Shown here: piece by piece, positions 1-8,874 of the stretch
How positions within the stretch are numbered: the first letter of the stretch is position 1
Layout: every line of letters starts with the position of its first letter
Assembly: GCA_018671575.1 (NCBI GenBank)
Contig: JABHHM010000496.1
Coordinates: 1-33,011 of the forward strand
DNA: 33,011 nucleotides
DNA from: Methylococcales bacterium
GTDB taxonomy: Bacteria; Pseudomonadota; Gammaproteobacteria; JABHGC01
Direction: 5' to 3'
The notes under the pieces: generated by a model
Told to the model about the DNA's origin: nothing
The model's database searches: none
Seen by the model: only the letters and a program-made list of their open reading frames with translations
Position numbers and translations under genes: made by a program

Positions 1-56
1 AGAGCAGTGGACTTTTAATCCATTGGTCGAGCGTTCGAGTCGCTCACGGCCCACCA
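1..56 (+). tRNA. tRNA-Lys(TTT), 3' part only (5' end outside the window), CCA encoded
   Basis: Anticodon arm GTGGA-CTTTTAA-TCCAT, T arm GAGCG-TTCGAGT-CGCTC, acceptor 3' strand ACGGCCC-A-CCA ending at 56. Confidence 0.93.
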
Positions 57-148
57 TTCTTTTCAATGACATGTCATTAGAATAATCTAAAAATCATAGT
101 AGCCACTTGAGTTTATCTGACATCAAATAGAGATAGTCTATTTCAGGT

Positions 149-487
149 GTGTATTGTGGCAAAAAATCTAAAATTTTCGTTATGGTAAAAACATTTATTG
201 GCTTGTTTTCACTGGTAATATCTGTGGCCTCAATATTTATTCCATTATTCAGTGAATATGGAATATTCTGTGCGTTAATTTTTGCTTTGATTCATAGTGG
301 TCTGGGAGGAATTATTCTTTCTATTTTTACTGTCGTGACTTGCGTGTTTAATATTTTATTTTTCAGTCCTGTTGGTTCAATGGGGGGATTATCAATAGTG
401 ATGATTTCTATACTATTTATTGCTGTTAGTTTGAGTATTAAGCATGCAATTAATCTCAAAATAGATAATATTTTGCCTACTGATTAA
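149..487 (+). CDS. small hydrophobic membrane protein, unknown function (GTG start; inner ATG at 182 possible)
   Basis: 112 aa ORF with at least three hydrophobic stretches; weak RBS. Confidence 0.5.
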   Translation: MYCGKKSKIFVMVKTFIGLFSLVISVASIFIPLFSEYGIFCALIFALIHSGLGGIILSIFTVVTCVFNILFFSPVGSMGGLSIVMISILFIAVSLSIKHAINLKIDNILPTD

Positions 488-739
488 CCCTCTTTACTTG
501 AAGTGCGGTTTTGTCGCTGTATTGAGTTTTGTTGTTATGGGGCGACTGGTTGCTAAGATAAGAGGCAATAAATAAACTGCCCATATTGCATGGTTTAATT
601 ATTGATCTTCTAAACATTGCCCCTTTATTACCTATCAACTAGAATTAATTCAAAACCTGCAATTTCCATCCGTCATTTCGTAGGCAGGATGGAAATATAA
701 ATCACCAAATACATCCAAAAAATAATAAAAGCAATTATC

Positions 740-3679
740 ATGAATTTGACATTAAAATTATTCTATCTAATATCCTTGTTTTATTTTTTCAGCCTCTTGG
801 TTTTTTTTCAAACTTCATCGGTCCATGCGTCAGCGAATTCATTGCAGCGTGATTGGATTTTGCAAATGAAGCAGCAGCCCAGAGGTCCGTTTCAAAGAAT
901 TAGATGGTTTTGTAAAGATGGTGTTGTGTTGCCACCTAAGCCATATGCTTGTCGATCTCATGGTGGTGGTGTGCAGCATGGAGAATGGACTAAAAAAGTA
1001 AAGGTTTTACGCAAAAATAACTATTTAATTGCCAATGTATTGGCCGACTTAAAAACCAATTCTTTTGATAAAACAACAAGAAATCTTGATATTTTGAAAT
1101 CAATTGTGTTGGAAAATTATTTAATTTCAGTTGATGATGGCTGGATTTTTCATAAGGCTCGTTTTTATCGAGGGGCGTTACAAGTTGAAAATGAAATGAA
1201 GCAAGCAAAAAAAATGCTTCAAGTATTATGGGGTAATTCTAGCTGGTGGAAGCATCGTTTTTTATTGTTGAGAGAAGCGGGAAAAATTATACCTCACGGA
1301 CAGGCTGAAGGTTTAATCGATGATGTTCGTGCGCAAGCCACCAAATTATCAAAAGCAGATCCTGATTTTTTGTTTTTAAGAAATAAAATACATGGTCGTC
1401 CTGAGGCTTCTGATGCGAGGCGTGTAAGGAGTTATGCAGCATCAAAAGGTAAGGAGAGGCTGATTAGGAAGTATGAATATTTAGCCAGTAGTATAGATAA
1501 AATATATAAACGGAAATTATTGTTAAAAACATTGGAAACATTGTCTCATCAAGTTAGAAGCAATAAGCGATTATCTAAATGGTTAAAAAGTGTTGCAGGT
1601 TATCTTAAAAGTAAGCCAGACCCTAGTATTCGAATGTTGATCAGCTCAGAAGTAATTGCTAAATTTCGTCAAGAAATGAAATATTTTGGTTCGGGTAAAA
1701 ATTTACTTTCGGTAGTTGATGCAACCACAGTATTGGAAGAAGATGTTTTTACTGCCGCTACTTCCTTGTTGGAAAAATTACCAAATACCAGTCGAGAAAC
1801 TCGTTTAACATGGCTTTACAATTCGAGTAATGCACTTTACGGCGTTGGTTTTATTTCTTATCGACAATTGAATGCTGTGAGAAATACCTTGAAACAACTG
1901 CAAAAACCCAATCAAAAGTTATCTTCTTATAAAGCTAAGCTGGATTATTTGTCTCGTGTATCGCAATGGGCTGATCAGCGACTAAGGTTTCATTTGAATG
2001 AATTAACCAATCATTGGGGGAGTATTGAGCCTTTGGTTCAGCGTTATTATGACGATAGATTGCGAGGTAGTCCGTTATTGTTTTATTCGACGGTACTGGA
2101 TAGTTTGGTTAAGGATGCTTATCAGATTGCAGGTATACAACAAGAGTTTTTTGGTAAAAAAATGGGGGCTGGTTTGCGGGCGTTAAACCCTGGACTGGCA
2201 AGAGGAACTTTGCATATTCTGAAAACTTCTCATCCTAAAAGTAGTGATTTTTCTAAAGATGGAATTTATGTATTGCCAACCACGATTCCTGAGTTACCTC
2301 CAGTGGCAGGCATTATTACTGCTGGAGAGGGTAGTTCATTGTCGCATGTTCAATTGTTGGCTAGAAACTTAGGTATTCCAAATGTGGTGATTAATGAAAA
2401 AACACTAAAAAGAATCAGGGCTTATGATGGAAAGCGCGTGTTTATGGCTGTCAGTCCAGGAGGGGTTGTAAAGCTGGCGTTAGATAGTTCGTTGTATAAT
2501 GATGTCTTCGGTAAAAAAAGTCAGGTGCAAGAGTTTTTGATTAAGCCAGATTTGAATAAACTGGATTTATCTATCAAACAGCCTATTTCAATTAGAAAAT
2601 TGAGCAAAAATGATTCGGGAAGAATTTCTGGTCCCAAGGGCGCAAATTTAGCTGAGCTAAAGTCAATTTTTCCAAAAACAGTCACGGAAGGTATTGTGAT
2701 TCCATTTGGGGTATTTCGTTCGATATTGGATCAGCCTATGCCTAATGAGGGAAAATCAGTTTTTGAATGGATGAAAGCTCAATATAGTATTATTCAGTCA
2801 ATGCCCAGTGATTCAGATATGCAGAAAAGGTTTGTTAGGATATTTTTATTGCGATTACAGCGTTGGATTGAAAAGGCTGTACCCGATTTAAAATTTATTC
2901 AATCACTTCGTCAAAAAATGAGGCAGGTCTTTGGTGAAGACAAAAGTTTTGGTGTGTTTGTTAGAAGTGATACCAATGTAGAGGATTTGCCAGGATTTAC
3001 GGGGGCAGGGCTTAATAAAACTGTTCCTCATGTTGTTGGTTTTGATAATATAATTAAAGCCATTGGTAAAGTTTGGGCGTCTCCATTTAGTGAGAGAGCC
3101 TATTCTTGGCGACAAGCACATATGAAAAATCCTGAGCATGTTTATACTTCAGTGTTGTTATTAAAAAGTGTTCCTGTTACAAAGTCAGGTGTTATGGTGA
3201 CTCAAAATATTTCAAATGGCAGTCATCGATGGTTGTCTGTAGCTATTAATGAAGGCGTTGGTGGTGCTGTTGATGGTCAAAGTGCTGAGCAGCTTTTAAT
3301 TGCTCGTAGAAGTAATGCGGTTAGGGTTTTATCTCATGCATCTGCTCCTTATCGAAGAATACTTTTATCAGGCGGTGGAATCAAAAAGATTTTAGCGACA
3401 GGAGCGCAGGCTATTCTTAAGCAAAATGAAATTAATCAGCTGAAACAAATAGTTAATGTTCAAGAAAAAAAGTTTCCTATGCCTAAGAATGATCGCGGAA
3501 GAGTGAATGCGGCAGACATCGAATTTGGTTTTTTAAAGGGAAAATTGGCACTTTTTCAAATTAGACCTTTTGTACAAAGTAAAAAGGCACAAAAAAGTTA
3601 TTACCTGAGAAAGTTAGACAAGGAGTTGAGAGCTAGAATGAAAACTCGTGTAAATCTAAAAAAAATACCTAGTTTGTAA
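740..3679 (+). CDS. exported PEP-utilising / glucan-water-dikinase-like protein: signal peptide, phosphohistidine (mobile) domain, then C-terminal PPDK-type ATP-grasp domain
   Basis: N-terminal MNLTLKLFYLISLFYFFSLLVFFQTSSVHA; GEGSSLSHVQLLARNLGIPNVV (phosphohistidine motif); GPKGANLAEL, FVRSDTNVEDLPGFTGAGL, VWASPFSERAYSWR and DIEFGFLKGKLALFQIRP (ATP-grasp). Confidence 0.8.
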   Translation: MNLTLKLFYLISLFYFFSLLVFFQTSSVHASANSLQRDWILQMKQQPRGPFQRIRWFCKDGVVLPPKPYACRSHGGGVQHGEWTKKVKVLRKNNYLIANVLADLKTNSFDKTTRNLDILKSIVLENYLISVDDGWIFHKARFYRGALQVENEMKQAKKMLQVLWGNSSWWKHRFLLLREAGKIIPHGQAEGLIDDVRAQATKLSKADPDFLFLRNKIHGRPEASDARRVRSYAASKGKERLIRKYEYLASSIDKIYKRKLLLKTLETLSHQVRSNKRLSKWLKSVAGYLKSKPDPSIRMLISSEVIAKFRQEMKYFGSGKNLLSVVDATTVLEEDVFTAATSLLEKLPNTSRETRLTWLYNSSNALYGVGFISYRQLNAVRNTLKQLQKPNQKLSSYKAKLDYLSRVSQWADQRLRFHLNELTNHWGSIEPLVQRYYDDRLRGSPLLFYSTVLDSLVKDAYQIAGIQQEFFGKKMGAGLRALNPGLARGTLHILKTSHPKSSDFSKDGIYVLPTTIPELPPVAGIITAGEGSSLSHVQLLARNLGIPNVVINEKTLKRIRAYDGKRVFMAVSPGGVVKLALDSSLYNDVFGKKSQVQEFLIKPDLNKLDLSIKQPISIRKLSKNDSGRISGPKGANLAELKSIFPKTVTEGIVIPFGVFRSILDQPMPNEGKSVFEWMKAQYSIIQSMPSDSDMQKRFVRIFLLRLQRWIEKAVPDLKFIQSLRQKMRQVFGEDKSFGVFVRSDTNVEDLPGFTGAGLNKTVPHVVGFDNIIKAIGKVWASPFSERAYSWRQAHMKNPEHVYTSVLLLKSVPVTKSGVMVTQNISNGSHRWLSVAINEGVGGAVDGQSAEQLLIARRSNAVRVLSHASAPYRRILLSGGGIKKILATGAQAILKQNEINQLKQIVNVQEKKFPMPKNDRGRVNAADIEFGFLKGKLALFQIRPFVQSKKAQKSYYLRKLDKELRARMKTRVNLKKIPSL

Positions 3680-3742
3680 TATTATTATCTGGGAGATATT
3701 TGAAAAATAAAGAGGTAAGGAAGAATATCTTGTCTTTAAAGA

Positions 3743-3804
3743 GAAAGAAGTTGTCCGAGTTTTGCCTTGTTCTGACAAAATATGTGCTCTCGGACAGTCT
3801 TTTA
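3743..3804. repeat. internally deleted MITE-like element of the same family as 8729-9015
   Basis: GAAGTTGTCCGAG ... CTCGGACAGTCTTTTAG ends; GCCTTGTTCTGACAAAAT...TGTGCTCTCGGACA aligns with the right halves of the 8729-8874 and 8871-9015 copies. Confidence 0.65.
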
Positions 3805-3813
3805 GTTGTTCGT

Positions 3814-4206
3814 TTAACGTTTCGAATATTGAGGTCTTTTTCTAGATTTGTGTAGACCCACTTTTTTACGTTCAACAGATCTTGCATCTCGAGTAACATA
3901 GCCAGCACTTCTTAATGACTCTCGCAATGTTTCGTCATATTCCATTAAAGCTCTAGTGATGCCGAGGCGAATTGCACCTGCTTGTCCAGTTGTGCCGCCA
4001 CCGGTGACAGTTATGTTAATGTCAAACTTGTCAGTAACCTCTGCACATTCCAAAGGTTGTCTTACGACCATTCTGGCGGTCTCTCTTCCAAAATATTCGT
4101 CTAGAGGCTGCTTATTGACAGTGATAGCCCCTGTTCCTGATTTAATAAAAACTCTAGCAGCAGAGCTTTTACGTCTGCCAGTGCCATAATATTGTGTGTC
4201 TGCCAT
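3814..4206 (-). CDS. rpsI: 30S ribosomal protein S9
   Basis: [17 protein letters not shown]... ending [16 protein letters not shown]. Confidence 0.98.
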   Translation of the reverse strand: MADTQYYGTGRRKSSAARVFIKSGTGAITVNKQPLDEYFGRETARMVVRQPLECAEVTDKFDINITVTGGGTTGQAGAIRLGITRALMEYDETLRESLRSAGYVTRDARSVERKKVGLHKSRKRPQYSKR

Positions 4207-4220
4207 AATGTTGCCTATTT

Positions 4221-4649
4221 CTAAATGTCTAATACTTGTGGTTGTTGTGCTTCATGCTGATGATTTGGACCAGCATAAACTTTTAGTTTTTGGAACATTG
4301 CTCTGCCCAATGGGTTTTTTGGTAACATACCTTTCACGGCATGTTGAATAATTCTTTCGGGAGATTTGGCCAATAACTTATCGAATGGTATTTCCTTCAT
4401 GTTGCCAATGTAACCTGTGTGATGATAATAAATTTTATCAGTTCTTTTGCGACCTGTTACATGAATCTTTTCAGCATTGACTACTATAATATAGTCACCT
4501 GTATCCATATGAGGTGTATATTGAGCTTTATGTTTTCCTCGTAATCGATGAGCTATTTCAGTTGCTAAACGTCCTAATGTTTTGCCGTCAGCATCAACTA
4601 ATAGCCAGCTTCTTTTGATGTCTGAGGGTTTTGCGGTATAGGTTTTCAT
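4221..4649 (-). CDS. rplM: 50S ribosomal protein L13 (start at [18 protein letters not shown] just upstream)
   Basis: [33 protein letters not shown]...; directly upstream of rpsI. Confidence 0.97.
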   Translation of the reverse strand: MKTYTAKPSDIKRSWLLVDADGKTLGRLATEIAHRLRGKHKAQYTPHMDTGDYIIVVNAEKIHVTGRKRTDKIYYHHTGYIGNMKEIPFDKLLAKSPERIIQHAVKGMLPKNPLGRAMFQKLKVYAGPNHQHEAQQPQVLDI

Positions 4650-4922
4650 CCTATATTTCTCCAAATAAATCCAGATTTATGTTCAGTCAAGAATTGCATT
4701 GTTTGTGGGGCAACTCTAAATATATGTTACCTTATAAATATTCTTCATTTATAAAGAAAGGAATGCTACATAACTATTGGAAAATACTCAAGAATTACTT
4801 GTGTTTTTTACAAAAAAAATAAAAATGTAAAAAAATATAGACTTTTTCGGATAATCACCATCAAAATTAGGTTTTTCCCTAATAGTATTTAATTTGTAAT
4901 TGATTTATCTTACGTTTCAAGA

Positions 4923-4955
4923 AGTAAAAAAAAGGCGTAACTAAGAAGTTACGCC
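4923..4955 (-). terminator. intrinsic terminator
   Basis: 9-bp stem GGCGTAACT/AGTTACGCC, tetraloop, then a T-run on the minus strand. Confidence 0.85.
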
Positions 4956-5016
4956 AAAACCACCAAAGGAGGATGGAGGTATTCATCCTGATTCACACTA
5001 CCATGTGAATCGCAAT
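4924..5016 (-). ncRNA. candidate small RNA with anti-Shine-Dalgarno motifs
   Basis: Minus-strand promoter TTGACA-N17-GATAAT (5051..5023); hairpin GAUUCACA-UGGUAG-UGUGAAUC; hairpin GGAUG-AAUACCUC-CAUCC; linker UCCUCCUUUGGUGG; terminator GGCGUAACU-UCUU-AGUUACGCC followed by 8 U. Confidence 0.72.
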
Positions 5017-5022
5017 ATCGTT

Positions 5023-5051
5023 ATTATCTAATATTAATAAAAAACTGTCAA
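5023..5051 (-). promoter_or_regulatory. sigma70-type promoter for the sRNA candidate
   Basis: RC contains TTGACA (5051-5046), 17-nt spacer, GATAAT (5028-5023). Confidence 0.75.
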
Positions 5052-5222
5052 ATGATTTTTGCCGACATAATAATAAAAAACAGGTAATCAGTAAGGCAAA
5101 GAACGTCGCTCCTCCGCGACATCTCAAAAGTAGGAGTGGTGCAATAGCGCCCTTCTACTATTTTCTTTTATCTGCCTATCCCATTGAAATTATTCATATT
5201 AACGTTGTTCACTGAAAAGTGA

Positions 5223-7898
5223 TTAGATTCGAGTCTTAATTGTCATAGACTGCATCTTTTTGGCGTAATAAGTCATCAAATTAATTTTTCTGTCTTTATT
5301 TAAAAAACTATTAAGATTGTATTTGAGTTCACTGGATAGTGATTCTTTAAATAGTGTATAAAAAAGTTGATTAAGTGATACTAAATCTTCTGGAATATTC
5401 TCAAAAAATGCTTCTAGCTGAGTCCGTAACGCATGTTTTTTAGTGTGGGATAAAATTTCAAGTGCATTGCCCAAGTCTTTTTTGTTGCTTGATAACAGGC
5501 CTCTTTGGAGTCTTTTCCAAAATTCCTGATTTTTATTGGATATTTGACTAATCATGATTAAGGTAATCGTGATATTTTCTTTTTGATTTTCTAGTAAACA
5601 AGTATTTATTTGTTGTTTTTCATCAATAGTTATTGCGTCACAGTCTTTCAGTACCAAATATAGACTATAAAGTTGCATCCATTGTTTCATGCATTGGATG
5701 GTGAAATATTGTAATTGCTGTTTTTCAGAAGAGTTTAAGTGCGAATATAATAAACGTGTTAATTCGTGTCGGATAATCTCGTTAATTTGGTTTGTTATTA
5801 ATAATTGAAATAATTTGTCGCGATAAAAAGCTAGGTGTATTCTTATTAAATCAATTGTGGCATGCATTACATCGCTTGAGTTATCGTTCAGCAGGAGAGT
5901 TATTTTTTCAAAATCTTCGGTGGGGCGACAATTTGACAGTGCTTGAGTTGCTAACAGTCGTTCATTTTCTATTGCGCTTCCTGACATTGTTATTAGTTCA
6001 TTGATAAAGAAGTCCAGATTATTTTCATGTATTTTTAGGTAAACTTTAGTTGATTCAAGTCTTAAATGAATATTGTCACTGTTCATATGGTCTTTGATAA
6101 ATTGAATATTAGACTGGCAATTAAGTGGAATAAAAATACTTAGCAATAGTTTCTGTTGAGCGGGTGTGGACTGTTTTAACCTATTTAAATAGAGCTGCTG
6201 AATTTTTTCTTTATTTTCAAAAAAATCATTTCGGTATAAGCACAGGCAGGCCTGTGAAAAAACACCTGCCCATGGGTGCAATAAGAAACGTTCAATTGAA
6301 CTGCCTAATTTTTCTTGATGAAATGAAGACAGTGTTTTTAAAATCATCTCAATGACATCAGGTTTTTGTTCGAATTTTAACGCTTTAATTAAATAGGTTA
6401 AGGCGGCATTGGATTGTTTTATTAGTGACAGTGTTTTTGCTGCTTGTTTTTTAACTTCAAAATGATCTGACTGGATGAGCAGTATGCCTGTATCATGTAA
6501 ATACTGTTGTTTGGGGTTGGTTTGAATCATTTTTAAAGCAATGATTTGTTGTGTAGGATTATTGCTTTTAATATATCGTTTAATGGTTTTTTCAGGTGAT
6601 TCAGATTCGTTATCGTTATGCTGTTTTAACTGGTTGAAAACGCCTATTCTATAGGCTTTTCCCTGATAATGTGAGCATAAAATACCCGTCATCGAGGTGA
6701 TTAAAATAAAAATGGGTAAAATAGTGCTTAGTTCATCAATTTTAAAATGTTCTTGTAATACGATAATCAAGGTTGCTGCAATCATGGTTGATAAAGGGTA
6801 TACCAATCCATTTAACCAGGACTTACTGATTGCCCAGTGTTTTTCTGGAATGGCGCTGAATAATAAATTATGAGAGGGGGTTCGGATGATGTTGCGCATT
6901 TCCTGGTTAATAAAGTGTGCCAATATACCTGAAATAAAGCCGAATCCTATACACAAAATGCCTGAAATCAGAGTTGTCAAACCAGGGTATATGGAATTAC
7001 TGGTAGCAACACCTAATTTAGATAGGATTTTGCCAGTGAATGCCAGTTGTAATACCAGTGCCAGTAAATTAGCAACTAATTCGTACTGACCTAAAAATAT
7101 GGCCCTATCTCTTGAATCAGTAAAGTGTTCAGGATAAATGATGCCTTGATATAAGTATTCTAAAATACGACTGGTAATGACAAATAAGATGAGGCTAATT
7201 GTCATCCAAATAATGATTTTGCTTTTTGATAATATTTTTAATTGTTGTAATGTTCTTTCGATCATTGATTGTTGTGATGAGTGTTGATTTAATTCTTCAG
7301 GCATTGGGCTGATTTGTTGGTTGAGATGGATCAGCAGTAAGCTCATTAAAATGCCAAAAAAGGGAATGATTAAAATAATTAATTCAGCTTTAATGAAGTT
7401 ACCCGCCAGAACTACGATTGCACCTCCCAATGCGCCACCAATGGGTACGCTGGCATAAATAACAGAAATTAGTCGTTTTAGTTGGCTGGTATGAAAGTAA
7501 GTTGCAACAAAACTGCTCAAATGAATAAAGATTAAAATGTAGAAAAAATGAAAGCAACAAAAAAATAGGGCGGATAAATTGTCAATAATGCCATTCATTA
7601 AAATACCGATAATGGCTATTACTAAAATATTTCCAGTCAATAAAACTTTTAACAATTGTAATGAGAATATTCGAGACGATAGCGTGGCGTAGATGAATGT
7701 TCCAAACATTACGCAAATATCAACAGCAACAAACATCTTTGGCAACAATTTTTCACCATAGTTATCAATTAGCAAGGTCATTGCCGTGCTTCTACCTATG
7801 GCACCGCTAATGGCAAAAAATAAAATCAATAAAAATAATAAGACTACGGTTTGCCATTCACTTTTATTAATGCCAAAAATTCGTTGTATTAAGTGCAT
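5223..7898 (-). CDS. polytopic MFS / NTT (ATP:ADP antiporter)-like membrane protein with long C-terminal HEAT-like helical repeat region
   Basis: About 12 hydrophobic segments in the first ~410 aa (MHLIQRIFGINKSEWQTVVLLFLLILFF...), then repetitive helical soluble region (QQIIALKMIQTNPKQQYLHDTGILLIQSDHFEVKKQAAKTL...). Confidence 0.65.
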   Translation of the reverse strand: MHLIQRIFGINKSEWQTVVLLFLLILFFAISGAIGRSTAMTLLIDNYGEKLLPKMFVAVDICVMFGTFIYATLSSRIFSLQLLKVLLTGNILVIAIIGILMNGIIDNLSALFFCCFHFFYILIFIHLSSFVATYFHTSQLKRLISVIYASVPIGGALGGAIVVLAGNFIKAELIILIIPFFGILMSLLLIHLNQQISPMPEELNQHSSQQSMIERTLQQLKILSKSKIIIWMTISLILFVITSRILEYLYQGIIYPEHFTDSRDRAIFLGQYELVANLLALVLQLAFTGKILSKLGVATSNSIYPGLTTLISGILCIGFGFISGILAHFINQEMRNIIRTPSHNLLFSAIPEKHWAISKSWLNGLVYPLSTMIAATLIIVLQEHFKIDELSTILPIFILITSMTGILCSHYQGKAYRIGVFNQLKQHNDNESESPEKTIKRYIKSNNPTQQIIALKMIQTNPKQQYLHDTGILLIQSDHFEVKKQAAKTLSLIKQSNAALTYLIKALKFEQKPDVIEMILKTLSSFHQEKLGSSIERFLLHPWAGVFSQACLCLYRNDFFENKEKIQQLYLNRLKQSTPAQQKLLLSIFIPLNCQSNIQFIKDHMNSDNIHLRLESTKVYLKIHENNLDFFINELITMSGSAIENERLLATQALSNCRPTEDFEKITLLLNDNSSDVMHATIDLIRIHLAFYRDKLFQLLITNQINEIIRHELTRLLYSHLNSSEKQQLQYFTIQCMKQWMQLYSLYLVLKDCDAITIDEKQQINTCLLENQKENITITLIMISQISNKNQEFWKRLQRGLLSSNKKDLGNALEILSHTKKHALRTQLEAFFENIPEDLVSLNQLFYTLFKESLSSELKYNLNSFLNKDRKINLMTYYAKKMQSMTIKTRI

Positions 7899-7935
7899 GT
7901 GATTTATTTTTAGGAGGTAAAAATTAAGTGAGTTA

Positions 7936-8111
7936 GGGATGAAAATTAAATAACCTGGACATATTGGTTTCAGCTTTATGTTAGTTTCGATTGATCTGAG
8001 TGAGCAAAACCATAGTACTAGTTGTTCTAATGCGAGGTTTTGTGATTAAAGATCAATCGAAAATGACGTGAAGATGGAAGAAATATGTCCAGGTTATTTA
8101 ATTTTCATTCC
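7936..8111. repeat. MITE-like palindromic element with 30-nt terminal inverted repeats and TTA flanking direct repeat
   Basis: 7936-7965 is the reverse complement of 8082-8111 with one mismatch; inner arms 7985-7997 / 8050-8062; TTA at 7933-7935 and 8112-8114. Confidence 0.85.
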
Positions 8112-8528
8112 TTACCTACTTAGTAAAGACTTTATTTGCTCAATTGCAATGGGGAATTGTAAAACTGCATGTAGGGGAAAAATTGATTTTAAATGGTCGA
8201 CATGTTTGGCTTGTGTTTTATCAACCAGAATAATGATTTTTGTGTTGGGGGAATATTTTTGTAGGCTAACCAGTAAAACGTCTAAGTTACTGATGTGTAC
8301 ACCACTGTAATTGTTGCCAAAGGCATAGAAAAACTCAGCAATAATAAAATCTGGTTGTTGTTTTTTTAGCCAATTATTGGCTTTTCTAATTGATGTCAGT
8401 TGAGTTTCTTGAAAACCCAGTTGTTGGTACAAGTCGGTAAAGTTTGGGTGAGAAGGGGACTCTATGATTGATAGTAGTGTTTTATTTGTCATGCTAAAAA
8501 TATTAATAATGAGGGGGTCTTTCGTCAA
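8112..8528 (-). CDS. response-regulator-receiver-like protein, unknown function (start may be the inner ATG near 8492)
   Basis: 138 aa; INIFSMTNKTLLSIIES..., QPDFIIAEFFYAFGNN, KIIILVDKTQAKHVDHL suggests a CheY-like fold; overlaps slyX end. Confidence 0.5.
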   Translation of the reverse strand: MTKDPLIINIFSMTNKTLLSIIESPSHPNFTDLYQQLGFQETQLTSIRKANNWLKKQQPDFIIAEFFYAFGNNYSGVHISNLDVLLVSLQKYSPNTKIIILVDKTQAKHVDHLKSIFPLHAVLQFPIAIEQIKSLLSR

Positions 8529-8712
8529 TACCTTCAGCGGACTTTGATTGATCGACTAATTTTTGAACATGACTAACTAAAAATTCATTATTTCTAATTA
8601 GAAAATCAATTTTCTTTTGTTGTTGATAGATAATATCGCTCATTTCATTGACTGTTTGTTCCTGAAATGCCAGCTTTGTCTCAATATTAATTAAGCGTTC
8701 TTCGGTTGTCAT
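8503..8712 (-). CDS. slyX: SlyX family protein
   Basis: 69 aa, ERLINIETKLAFQEQTVNEMSDIIYQQQKKID..., characteristic C-terminal PPHY. Confidence 0.9.
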   Translation of the reverse strand: MTTEERLINIETKLAFQEQTVNEMSDIIYQQQKKIDFLIRNNEFLVSHVQKLVDQSKSAEGIDERPPHY

Positions 8713-8728
8713 GATGTTGTTCTTTAAT

Positions 8729-8874
8729 CTAGGAGGCTGTCCGAAAACTCATCTTTCCGCCAGCTCTGCGTTAAAAATGATCTCAAAATGCTCATTTACA
8801 CACGTAAACTGCGTTTTTTCGACAATTTTATGCCTTGATTTGACGAAAACCTGAGCTCTCGGACAACCTCCTAG
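8729..8874. repeat. MITE-like element copy A
   Basis: Ends CTAGGAGGCTGTCCGA ... TCTCGGACAACCTCCTAG are inverted repeats; aligns over its length with copy B. Confidence 0.85.

Noticed and set aside
662-696. ATTTCCATCC ... GGATGGAAAT hairpin before the dikinase-like gene
   Set aside because: 10-bp stem with a 15-nt loop and no T-run; could be a leader hairpin but there is no independent support.
4973-5008. Plus-strand mini-ORF after AAAGGAGG: ATGGAGGTATTCATCCTGATTCACACTACCATGTGA (MEVFILIHTTM)
   Set aside because: The SD directly abuts the ATG with no spacing. The same bases are better explained as the CU-rich part of the minus-strand sRNA.
8068-8310. 80-aa plus ORF
   Set aside because: Spans the palindromic element and runs antisense to the 8112-8528 gene.
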